Source: Bacteroidota bacterium (lineage in GTDB: Bacteria > Bacteroidota > Bacteroidia > Cytophagales > Cyclobacteriaceae). From it: a stretch of 44,772 bases of DNA. The position numbers and the translations under genes are program-made. Shown piece by piece: positions 33,676 through 42,300 of the stretch. Numbering within the stretch: the first letter of the stretch is position 1; each line of letters begins with the position of its first letter. Location of the stretch: assembly GCA_022567155.1 (NCBI GenBank), contig JADFHN010000028.1:1-44772 (forward strand), in the 5' to 3' direction. A model generated the notes under the pieces. The model saw only the letters and a program-made list of their open reading frames with translations, had not been told where the DNA came from and ran no database searches.

Positions 33676-33706
33676 CAATAATAGTTGTATTGTATGTACA
33701 TACAAA
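33676..33706 (-). promoter_or_regulatory. marR promoter with a perfect 16-bp palindromic operator
   Basis: On the minus strand a -33 TTTG (33703-33706) and a -7 TATTATTG (33676-33683, one mismatch to TAnnTTTG) are 19 bases apart. The palindrome TTGTATGTACATACAA (33690-33705) lies over the -33 box and the spacer, so a bound repressor would block the polymerase. The -7 box is only five bases from the ATG at 33670, so the transcript would be almost leaderless. Confidence 0.65.
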
Positions 33707-33819
33707 TAATTAAGACAATTATTACACGTTATCTGGTTATTTGTAACTAAACCTGGTTACCCGACACCAGTAATTCCATTTGCCATGATCATGCCTGAGC
33801 TTCGTTCTTACAAGCAGTC

Positions 33820-33950
33820 ACGAGTGAAGGATCTTTTACCCTCCAATCCAAAGTCGTCATCCTGAGTGCAATGAAGGATCTGTACGTATTAATCATGTAG
33901 CAAACGACAGATTCTGAACAGCCGTGGCGTGGTCAGATGACGGTCTTAAA
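33820..33950. repeat. REP-like interspersed repeat
   Basis: The stretch holds the phrase GTCATCCTGAG at 33856-33866, followed by GAAGGATCTG, and an earlier partial copy (AGTGAAGGATCTTTTA at 33824-33839). An inverse partner, GTCAGATGACGG, lies at 33932-33943. This matches, from memory, a family of short intergenic repeats found in many environmental bacteria. The 477-base gap 33671-34147 contains this repeat and the marR promoter but no gene that I can support. Confidence 0.5.
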
Positions 33951-34147
33951 TTGAGATTCTTATTGCCAGTCGTTACCAAAGCCTTACTGTACAGCACTGA
34001 TCAGGATGCCGCTTGACCTTGTACTTTGCACATGGCTAAAAAGTATGTATGTGAAGGTAATGTATCTGGATTGAGCACGCTGTGAGGTTGACTGAACGGC
34101 CGGCTAACTTCCGGTAATGAGGATCAGAATATGAAAGGTGTAATTTT

Positions 34148-34930
34148 CTACTGTAAACGGATTTTGATGCTACCGCTTACTGAACTTGCTTCCAACCATC
34201 CTCCACCACCATTGAGCAGTTTTATCGCTTTTTTGATTCTCCCTACCCGTATCAATGTTGCACCTTTGTATTTTATAGTTTGTGCAAGATCAAAATCAGT
34301 TATAATAACACCCGATATAGTATTTAATTTTAAGCTATTTCTTGCATCTTTATCAATGATTATCTCGACCAGTCCACTCACCGTTGACAATTCATGCTTT
34401 ATCAGTTCCGGCCAGCTACCCAATTCCGCATAAACCGAACCTGAAACTGTTTTTGCATGTATCTTACCACCCATATTATTTACAAATATATTTGAGTGAC
34501 TTGCTATAACAGATACATTACCGTTGATTCCAGATAACCTGAATTCCATGCCATGCCATCCAGTCTCCCTGATCTCAATACTTACTGTAGAGGGAACCTG
34601 CATAATATAATATGCCTTTTTATGGATATTTTGTTTGATGATCCGAACTATATCTTTTTCTTCCTTTATAAACAGTCCAAGTCCGGTATTGTCTTTTTCT
34701 GCCGTAACAATTTCTAAGCCGGCTGCCCGTTCATCAGGTACCTCCGCTCCGCCCAGATATTTGATTACTATCTCATTTTTATCATGTCCGACAATTTCAA
34801 GCCGGGTATTGCTGACATCAATCGAAATCAGTAAACTGCTTGTTGAATTAAGTGGGTAGGTGAATTCCTGTGAAAAACCCCAAAAACTGAACATACAGGT
34901 AACCATCAATGTAATCAACAGGTATTTCAT
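34148..34930 (-). CDS. Exported DUF4097-like beta-repeat protein (third of three)
   Basis: The 260-residue product has a signal peptide (MKYLLITLMVTCMFSFWGFS-Q) and then the short beta-strand repeats of DUF4097/putative-adhesin proteins, with recurring SGSV, GNVSVIASHSNI and VSGSIKI turns. These form a right-handed beta-solenoid or sheet stack on the outside of the inner membrane or the cell surface. Its ATG overlaps the stop of the previous paralogue. No catalytic motif is visible. The operon position, far downstream of an ECF sigma factor, suggests it is an output gene of that regulator. Confidence 0.72.
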   Translation of the reverse strand: MKYLLITLMVTCMFSFWGFSQEFTYPLNSTSSLLISIDVSNTRLEIVGHDKNEIVIKYLGGAEVPDERAAGLEIVTAEKDNTGLGLFIKEEKDIVRIIKQNIHKKAYYIMQVPSTVSIEIRETGWHGMEFRLSGINGNVSVIASHSNIFVNNMGGKIHAKTVSGSVYAELGSWPELIKHELSTVSGLVEIIIDKDARNSLKLNTISGVIITDFDLAQTIKYKGATLIRVGRIKKAIKLLNGGGGWLEASSVSGSIKIRLQ

Positions 34931-35685
34931 TATTCCTCACGTAAATACAGATTTCCATGTCTTGATTTGAGTTCAATGAGTACTCCCGTACCGTCATTCA
35001 ACGAACAGATCACATTATTCCATTCGCTTTTTTGGGGAAATGACTTTTTTGTGTAATTGAAATCAAGGTCCGTATAGATGCCCCCCCATTTAGTCATTAG
35101 ATTGAATTTATCATTACCTGACGAGGAAATTGAAATATCAATACCCCCATGAGTTGATTCGGCTCTTACTGGTCCGTTAAATTTTTCAATATCAATAAGG
35201 CCATGTTTTGATACTACTTCAAGGCGAATGTTGGCAGGCACCATGATTTCAATATCAATTTCCCATGCCAACCCGTGCGACATCCATTTAAACCCTTCCC
35301 GGCCATGCAGTTCATAAAAATCTTTTAACTCAGGGCTATTCCAATCGTCCGTATCAAAATAGTAGGTTTGGTCGTCTTTTCTGATCGTTATTATTTCAGG
35401 CAGACGCTCCCTGTCCTTTATATATCCAGTTATTCTCATTTCATCCTCTGATTTTTGTACATCTACCACCCATGCATTGTCATTTTTCCCTATATTAATC
35501 AGTACATTGGAGCGAACTGTAATATAATTCTCAGACCACCCCCTTACATTGATAAGATTCGTATAATCAAATCGAAATAATACAGTCTGGCCTTTTTCAA
35601 TATTAATTTTTTCTTCCATTCTTGTTTGTGCCAAAACAAGATTTTCAGTTGTTATCAGGCATATGAGTAAAACAATCCTTTTCAT
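34930..35685 (-). CDS. Exported DUF4097-like beta-repeat protein (second of three)
   Basis: The 251-residue product starts with a signal peptide (MKRIVLLICLITTENLVLAQ). The middle has aromatic, acidic loops not seen in its neighbours (TYYFDTDDWNSPELKDFYEL). The C-terminal half has the repeated strand/turn pattern: VVSKHGLIDIEKFNGPV, AESTHGGIDIS and MTKWGGIYTDLDF. It ends ELKSRHGNLYLREE, which matches the C-terminus of the first paralogue. It sits between its paralogues, with a TAATG overlap to the next gene. Function is unknown. Confidence 0.72.
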   Translation of the reverse strand: MKRIVLLICLITTENLVLAQTRMEEKINIEKGQTVLFRFDYTNLINVRGWSENYITVRSNVLINIGKNDNAWVVDVQKSEDEMRITGYIKDRERLPEIITIRKDDQTYYFDTDDWNSPELKDFYELHGREGFKWMSHGLAWEIDIEIMVPANIRLEVVSKHGLIDIEKFNGPVRAESTHGGIDISISSSGNDKFNLMTKWGGIYTDLDFNYTKKSFPQKSEWNNVICSLNDGTGVLIELKSRHGNLYLREE

Positions 35686-35746
35686 AGCTGAATGATTTTA
35701 AAATGTTAAAAGGGCTGCTAACCTTCAGCAACCCTTCAAATTCAGA

Positions 35747-36520
35747 TTATTTTTTCTCGCGTAAGTATATGTTGCTATGCGACGTGGAAAGGTCGATGGT
35801 TACCCCCCCTCCATTAAGTTTTCCCGATACTTTTGTGGAATTTGAACGCATTTCATTGGCAGTCTGGTCAAAAATTATATCCAAATCGGTATAAATTTCT
35901 CCCCATCCGGAACTCATTCGGATATTTGCCTTTGTATTGGCAGGCAGGCTTACGTCGATCAATCCATGAATCGAAACGATAGAAATGGGATTACTTTGAT
36001 TCACAGTAGAAAAAACTACCTCTACTTTCCCATGCACTGTATTAATCGTCATGGGTCCGGTGACGTTTTCCAGGTTGATACTGTTATAATTTGTTGAAAT
36101 TTCAATTTCAGAACTAATATTGCTTACATTGAATTTACTTCCGTAGTTTGAGCTGTGCTCATAATAAATCTTAACATTTGACGGGACTTTTATCAGATAC
36201 CTGCCACCTGAACGCTTCGACATGGGTTGTACTTCAATCACTTCGCCACTCTCTTTTACAGAAAGACCGATCCCGGTATTGTCCTGGAGGCCCAATGCCC
36301 CGATTGCCGTAAGCCCTTCCGCCCGCTCCGACCGCGAACTTCGCCTTTCAACAGTCGTAAATATGATTTCACTGCCTTCATATCCTTCAACATTCACCTT
36401 GTTTACATCTTTGATATTAAGTGTTTTACTTCCACTCACTTTTATTTTATATTCCTGGGCAAATGCATTCGTAAGAACAAATAATGTGATCATTGCTGTA
36501 ATTAATCCTGTGTTTTTCAT
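35747..36520 (-). CDS. Exported DUF4097-like beta-repeat protein (first of three)
   Basis: The 257-residue product has a signal peptide ending AFAQ-E, a first sheet (KIKVSGSKTLNIKDVNKVNV), a GIGLSVKESGEVI segment that parallels TGLGLFIKEEKD in the third paralogue, and the repeats STNYNSINLENVTG, NTVHGKVEVVF and SIHGLIDVSLP. It ends DLSTSHSNIYLREKK. The shared ends and turn patterns indicate that the three genes arose by duplication. It follows the anti-sigma gene after 48 bases. Confidence 0.75.
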   Translation of the reverse strand: MKNTGLITAMITLFVLTNAFAQEYKIKVSGSKTLNIKDVNKVNVEGYEGSEIIFTTVERRSSRSERAEGLTAIGALGLQDNTGIGLSVKESGEVIEVQPMSKRSGGRYLIKVPSNVKIYYEHSSNYGSKFNVSNISSEIEISTNYNSINLENVTGPMTINTVHGKVEVVFSTVNQSNPISIVSIHGLIDVSLPANTKANIRMSSGWGEIYTDLDIIFDQTANEMRSNSTKVSGKLNGGGVTIDLSTSHSNIYLREKK

Positions 36521-36568
36521 TGCTATCTTGTTTTAAAATTTTAGTCTGTTTAATGAATATTTGAGTTT

Positions 36569-37378
36569 TTACATAAGTTTAAAAATTCCATATTGGGCTT
36601 CATCCTTCACCGCAGGAATTACCTCATTGTTATTGATAATTTTCTGTAGCGGTTCTACTGCGCGTTTTTCCTGCAATTGAACCAGGAGTGCAATCAATTT
36701 CAATTGAACAGCCGGGGATTCCTGCCTTCCAAGCGATTCAATTAAAGCTTTCCGCACGCGATCATTTGCAGCAAATTTTCCTAAAGCTTCCACTGCAGCT
36801 ATCCGCACATTGATGTTATTATCATTGTTCATCGTTTGAATCAACACATTCAGTATTTCATCATCCGCATCGGTGATCTCAAAACTTGCCAGCACACCTT
36901 TCAACCGCCCGCTCGCGGAAGATTCTTTCATCATGGACATCATCATCAATTCCCGTGTTTCATTCATTTCCATCCGCAGAGCTTCCATTTCCTTTTTGTT
37001 TGTATGGAGCATCATTCCTCCAAAATATCCTATTACCAATAGCGTTACCGCAGCCGCTATCCTATAAAAATTTTTACTGATACTAATAGATCGCGATCTG
37101 GGCGCACCTATTTTGCTTTTCTTCTGAACTGGGATTTTTTCCTTATTCGTATCATTTTTTTGTTCCTCCAACATGGTTAAAAAATCGGTCTTTCCTGATT
37201 TAGGAACTTCAATATCTACATTATTATCAATTGCCGTGATCAGCTCTTTCAATTGATCAAATTCCTTTTTGGCATCCGGGTTCCTGTTGATGTGGTTTTC
37301 TACATAAATTCTCAATTCTCCCGTAAGTATTCCATCAATATGATCTATCATAAGACTTCTCATTTTTTCTGTCTCCAT
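36569..37378 (-). CDS. Membrane anti-sigma factor with C-terminal HEAT repeats
   Basis: The 269-residue product has an N-terminal cytoplasmic part of the anti-sigma kind (LMIDHIDGILTGELRIYVEN, about residues 8-50) without an obvious HCC zinc motif. One membrane helix (FYRIAAAVTLLVIGYFGGMML, about residues 104-124) follows, and then a methionine-rich coiled coil. Residues ~160-265 form HEAT repeats (VRIAAVEALGKFA, VQLKLIALLVQL, EPLQKIINN). By topology the HEAT part is periplasmic and may sense a protein partner. It sits 12 bases after the sigma gene, so it is its probable antagonist. Confidence 0.82.
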   Translation of the reverse strand: METEKMRSLMIDHIDGILTGELRIYVENHINRNPDAKKEFDQLKELITAIDNNVDIEVPKSGKTDFLTMLEEQKNDTNKEKIPVQKKSKIGAPRSRSISISKNFYRIAAAVTLLVIGYFGGMMLHTNKKEMEALRMEMNETRELMMMSMMKESSASGRLKGVLASFEITDADDEILNVLIQTMNNDNNINVRIAAVEALGKFAANDRVRKALIESLGRQESPAVQLKLIALLVQLQEKRAVEPLQKIINNNEVIPAVKDEAQYGIFKLM

Positions 37379-37390
37379 TTAAAGTATTTT

Positions 37391-37927
37391 TTAAATTTTC
37401 TCCAATTCGAAATAATAAACCCGCAATTTTTTTATTGCCCTGTGTACTTTCACTTTTACTGCTGCTACCGTTATACCCCTGGTTTCCGCTATCTCTTCAT
37501 ACTTCATATTCTGGTACCGGCTCATTACAAGTATTTCCCGTGCCTCATCTGATAATTTTGCAAGCGATTTGTCTAGCAATCTTTCCTGTTCATACTTTTC
37601 ATCCGATTCACTGCTGTCCAACTCTCCTAAGTTCTCCACTTGTTGATAATCAGAATACAGTACTTTGTTTTTCCGTAAATGATCTGCAAAAACGTTTCTT
37701 GCGATCTGATAGATCCAGGCCTGAAACGGTTTATCCTGATCATAGGTATGCCTGTACTTGATCAACCTGAGAAACGTGTTTTGCATCATATCATAGCCGG
37801 CATCCCTATCAAGTGATATTTTTACAAAATAGTTATATAGTCTTTTGCTATACCTGTTATACAAATCCGAAGCCTTGTCCAGGTTTCCACTTTTTACTGC
37901 GGTCATCAACACTTCGTCTGTTATCAT
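37391..37927 (-). CDS. ECF RNA polymerase sigma factor
   Basis: The start is taken at ATG 37927 (MITDEVLMTAVKSG). The 178-residue protein has sigma region 2 (ASDLYNRYSKRLYNYFVKIS, followed by YDMMQNTFLRLIKYR and FQAWIYQIARN) and region 4 with a helix-turn-helix (MKYEEIAETRGITVAAVKVK). A short acidic linker (VENLGELDSSESDEKYEQE) joins them. There is no region 3, as expected for the ECF class. It heads an operon with its anti-sigma factor and three surface-type genes. Confidence 0.93.
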   Translation of the reverse strand: MITDEVLMTAVKSGNLDKASDLYNRYSKRLYNYFVKISLDRDAGYDMMQNTFLRLIKYRHTYDQDKPFQAWIYQIARNVFADHLRKNKVLYSDYQQVENLGELDSSESDEKYEQERLLDKSLAKLSDEAREILVMSRYQNMKYEEIAETRGITVAAVKVKVHRAIKKLRVYYFELEKI

Positions 37928-37967
37928 CAAATCGTTATAACTTCTTTTTGATTGTAATTCCTGATTG

Positions 37968-37983
37968 GATACTAAAGAGTATC
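37968..37983. promoter_or_regulatory. Short hairpin upstream of the ECF sigma gene
   Basis: GATACT and AGTATC form a perfect six-base stem around a four-base loop, 41 bases upstream of the sigma start. It may be a regulator site or an ECF promoter part. The rest of the 310-base gap 37928-38237 shows no gene, and no terminator for the surface cluster was seen. Confidence 0.3.
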
Positions 37984-38237
37984 AAAATGGTTACACCTTC
38001 TTCATTTTATTTGTCTGTCCATTTCATTTTACGAAAAGTAAATGAGAAATGGAAATCTAAAGATTTGCAGATGCCATTTTATATTGAACACACCTTATAC
38101 GTATATCTTAAAACAGGAAACCCCATATGTAGAGATTCGTCGTGTTGGTACTTTACAGGTAAAGATCTGTCGAAAAGCTTTGATTAATATCAAATTACTG
38201 GATGGGTTCCACCATCTCCAAGTGGTTGCATTTTGAT

Positions 38238-38891
38238 CTATAGATAAAACATATAGGCCAGTGAGAGGGTAAACGTAGAATTATACCTCGGTGTATAATC
38301 TGCCGATTCATTCAGCAATGAGCTCACAGGCATAAGACCTTTGTTATATCTCAAATCAAGAACAATATTACCTGCAGCGCCGATCCGGTCATATAATATA
38401 CCAAGACCGACAGAAACACCATAATCAAACCGGTTGTCTTTATATCCGTCCTGATCATAATTCTCCGTAAATTCGTATTCTTCAACGATCAGTTGCTGAC
38501 CTTCAAGCTTTGACTGATATTTCCCTGATTTCCACCAGGCGAAATAAGGACCGGCATTGACGAACGGTTTGAAACGTCCGAAATCACGTGTGTAACTTGC
38601 GTACACCGGTATTTCAAGATATGTGCTTATAAGCTCGTCAAATGCTTCGTTGCCGTTATATTGTTCGAGGTATCCTTTTTGTGTCAACAGCAATTCGGCC
38701 TGCAATGCCAGATCATTTTTAATCGGAATATTTAAAACGCCCCCGATCATGGTTCCCGTTTTCCAAATTTCATAAAGCGACCCCGAATTATGTTTTGAAA
38801 AATTTATTCCTAATCTTGGCCCCACGGTCATCTGTGCAGTTATTTCCAATGAGCACAAGATAAAAAAGATAATTGTTACAAGCTTTTTCAT
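38238..38891 (-). CDS. PorT-like outer-membrane beta-barrel protein
   Basis: The 217-residue product has a signal peptide (MKKLVTIIFFILCSLEITAQ) and a barrel of alternating strands (TVGPRLGINFS, LALQAELLLTQKGY, YLEIPVYASYTR, FKPFVNAGPYFAW, FDYGVSVGLGILYD, IVLDLRYNKGL) ending in the aromatic run TLSLAYMFYL. This is the outer-membrane protein beta-barrel family common in Bacteroidota. It is the last gene of the surface cluster, after the lipoprotein with a gap of ten bases. Confidence 0.88.
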   Translation of the reverse strand: MKKLVTIIFFILCSLEITAQMTVGPRLGINFSKHNSGSLYEIWKTGTMIGGVLNIPIKNDLALQAELLLTQKGYLEQYNGNEAFDELISTYLEIPVYASYTRDFGRFKPFVNAGPYFAWWKSGKYQSKLEGQQLIVEEYEFTENYDQDGYKDNRFDYGVSVGLGILYDRIGAAGNIVLDLRYNKGLMPVSSLLNESADYTPRYNSTFTLSLAYMFYL

Positions 38892-38901
38892 ATTCCCAGG
38901 T

Positions 38902-39312
38902 TTAAATCTTCACAGGAACCAAATTATATAGAATATCGAGCGAACCGATTTTCTCCTCAGATTGTATGACGCGTAAGACCAGTTGCCGGATTTGCAGGTC
39001 AATGATCAGGTACTTTATTTCCACCCCGTTTTCATACTCCATTGCCAGGATGGTGGCATTATTATCCAGTTGCCATATGCCACTATTTTCGGCTCCCTCA
39101 ATACCGGTTTCGTTAAATGTAAAATCCTTATTCAACCGGATCCTGTATCCGGATATATCCACATCCACTACGTCCGATCCGTTTACCGATACTGATTCAA
39201 GTCGCCATTCTTTATTCAGAAAAAAGGACAGTTCCGGAATTTCACCGATGATCTCACAACCTGCCGGAAGCAGTATTAAAATAAATACACTGATTTTATA
39301 ATATGCTTTCAT
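38902..39312 (-). CDS. Small lipocalin-like lipoprotein
   Basis: The 136-residue product has a lipoprotein signal (YKISVFILILLPAGC) and a mature part with the WRLESVSVNGSDVVDVDISG opening and the NKDFTFNETG...NSGIWQLDNN middle typical of lipocalin-like domains in Bacteroidota. Its start overlaps the stop of the large PKD gene by four bases (ATGA), so the two are translationally coupled. Function is unknown. Confidence 0.75.
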   Translation of the reverse strand: MKAYYKISVFILILLPAGCEIIGEIPELSFFLNKEWRLESVSVNGSDVVDVDISGYRIRLNKDFTFNETGIEGAENSGIWQLDNNATILAMEYENGVEIKYLIIDLQIRQLVLRVIQSEEKIGSLDILYNLVPVKI

Positions 39313-42300
39313 TGGTCTTTATTTAGTATAACTCTTTTAATTATTTGATTTTCTCCATTTTTTATCAGAATGAAATACATCCCCGAAACCTGGTTGCTAA
39401 TATCAATTTCGAAAATACCCGTCTGTGGATTAGCCGGTTTGATTTGCCTTATCATCTTCCCGCTTGTATTCAGGATGATAATTTCTTCTATATTCTCAGG
39501 ATTCTCCATATTTGTCAGCATAAATACACCGCTTCCGGGATTAGGATAAATGGTGATTCCCGATTGTTCTCTGTCGTTTATTAGCGCCAGTGGCGAAAGT
39601 AAAATGTCGGTACAAAACACATCTGACTTTCCACAAACATCAGATGCGGTAAGGCATATCTGATAGGGGGTTTCTTCGTAAAACGAAAAATCAGCGTAGA
39701 TATGTGACGGGAATGCCTCATTGGACACGCCTCCGTCGCCAAAATCCCATGCCCAGGTATCGGCGCTCGTGCTCAGATTCTCAAATTGAACAATGATTCC
39801 GTCTAAAGGCGAGTAAGAAATTTGATACTCAAATACAGCCCCGGGCAAATCTTTAAGTCTGACCTGAATTGTGTCAATATTTGAGCAGCCCTTTACATCG
39901 GTAATCGAAACCCAGTATTCCCCGAAGATATCTACCGTCAATGTCTGATTCGTGGATCCTCCTATCCAGAAATAGGAAGCATACCCTGCCCCGGCATCGA
40001 GTGTAACGGTGCCTTCGGTGCACAGCTGAACATCTTCACCCAGATCAATACCTGGAATTTCCGAAACTTCCACCTGAATGGTTTTTGTTGCCGAACAAAG
40101 GTCCGCATTGAAAATGGTAAGACTTGCTGCATACGTACCCGGTGCCTCGTACACAAATGAAGTGCTTCCAGGAGTGGCACTGTCTTCAAGGCCGTCGCCG
40201 TTAAAATCCCAACTATAAATGGCACCTGTAGCCAATTCAGAAGATAAATTCGTAAATACGGTTTCCACATTCAGGCATGCATTTCCGACTTTGAAATCGG
40301 GCGCTGCCGCATTCTTAAAGTCCACAATTACATCCACCGAATTTACACAACCCAGGCCGTTATCGATGATAAGTTTAGCAACCATGGGTTTTAATTCCGT
40401 GTACGTATATGTTGTATTCCCAGCTGTATTATCATCCACAATTCCATCGCCGTCAAAATCCCATGAATAAAGCGCATTTACACTTACATTTGCAGAATAA
40501 TCAATAAAAACGGATGGGAGCCCGAAACATTCGGATATGATCTCAAAATCCGGGATGGGTATCTCAGAAACATCAATTGACTGTGTTACAACTGTAATGC
40601 ATTCCACGCCATTATCAATTGTGAGTGATACGTTGTAGGTCCCCGGAACATTAAATGTATAAAAAGCATCTCCCTGCTGGTTACTGTCTTCAACTCCGTC
40701 GCCATTGAAATCCCAGGAATAAACCGCTGCATCGCCAATGCCGGTTGATTCATCAAAAAATATAAATTCAGTTCCGGAACACCCGCCTGCAATTAAAAAT
40801 TGCGGGATGGGAACAGGCTGTATATTAACGGTTTTAATATAGGTAGAAACACACTGGTTACCCGTTTCAACTTTTAGTAAAATAGTATAAGCGCCCGGAT
40901 TTGTATATATAAATGTTACATCACCTACTGTAGTCGAATCAGTGATACCGTCATTATCAAAATCCCAGGAATATATCGCATTGGATAAATTACCTGATGA
41001 TAGGTCGGTGAACCGGATAGCCTGACCGGAACAGCCGTCAGACACATCAAACAGGGCAACTGACGTTTCTGTAATTTCTACATTCTTCTCAATCAGTGTA
41101 AGACACCCTGTACCGTTGTCAATGGTTAATCTGGATAGAAATATTCCGGCCGTATCAAATACAAATGTGATTCCGGTAATCAGATTCGAATCTTCTGTCC
41201 CATCCCCATTAAAGTCCCAACTGTAATTGGCGCCTACCGCTATACCTGCAGACATATCTGAGAAAACCACTGAAGCGCCGGTACAACCGCCAGATATGTC
41301 AAAATCAGGCACAGGTACGGGTATAACCTTTACTTGTTTTGTAAACGAAGCAAAACATCCCGAACCGTTATCAACCAGCAAAAGAGCTGAATACGTACCC
41401 GGTTGGGAAAATGTAAAGTTTACATCCCCCGTATCGTTGCTGTCGATGACGCCATCTCCGTCAAAATCCCAGTTATAAACGCCTCCCGTGTATAATCCCA
41501 AAGTGGCATCTATGAAATTTGCCGTTTCCCCATCACAAATATCAGCAACTGTAAAAGAAGTGACTGGGATTGGTTTTATGGTTACCTGTTTGGTTTTCTC
41601 TTTGATAATCCCTCCTCCTACATCTATGGAAAGTTTTACTGTATAATCACCAGGGCTAGGGTAAGTATAGCTCGTTGTACCAAAGGTGTTATCATCCACA
41701 ATCCCATCATCTTCAAAATCCCAGCTATACAAGGCTGTAGGAGAAATATTACTTGAAATGTCTAAAAACTGAGTTGTTTCACTTTCGCAAACGACATTGG
41801 CCAGAAAATCAGCCACCGGAGTACCCCCGCCTCCGCCAGACCCGTCACCAACTACAAAGATTTGTGAATAACTTGTTTCACAACCCAGGCCGTCCGTTAC
41901 ACGTACCACTGCAGTGTAGGTGGCCGCAGTAGTATAAGTGTAGCTGGTACTACCGACCGTATTATCATCAATGTTGGCATCATTGTCAAAATCCCATTCC
42001 CAGGTGGCGGCAGGATCCACGTTGCTAAATGCTGCCTCAAAATTGGTAGGGAAATCGGTCAGTAATCCGGATACACTGAATAAAACGACCGGTTTGGGTT
42101 TAATGGTAATCTGATAACCAATGCTGTCATAACATATAGTACCCTGCGACACTGCAAGGCCAATATCATAAGTACCCGGCAGGTTAAAAGTGAATGATGT
42201 ATTACCCGAGGTAAAATCATCGGCCACGTTGTCGCCATTGAAGTACCACCGGTATTGTGCATCCGGCTGGATGGTTGTGCTGTTATCGATAAACTGAACG

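Noticed and set aside
37813-38187. A 124-codon plus-strand frame across the sigma gene start
   Set aside because: It overlaps the ECF sigma gene in antisense and has the low-complexity, aromatic-rich composition of a shadow frame.
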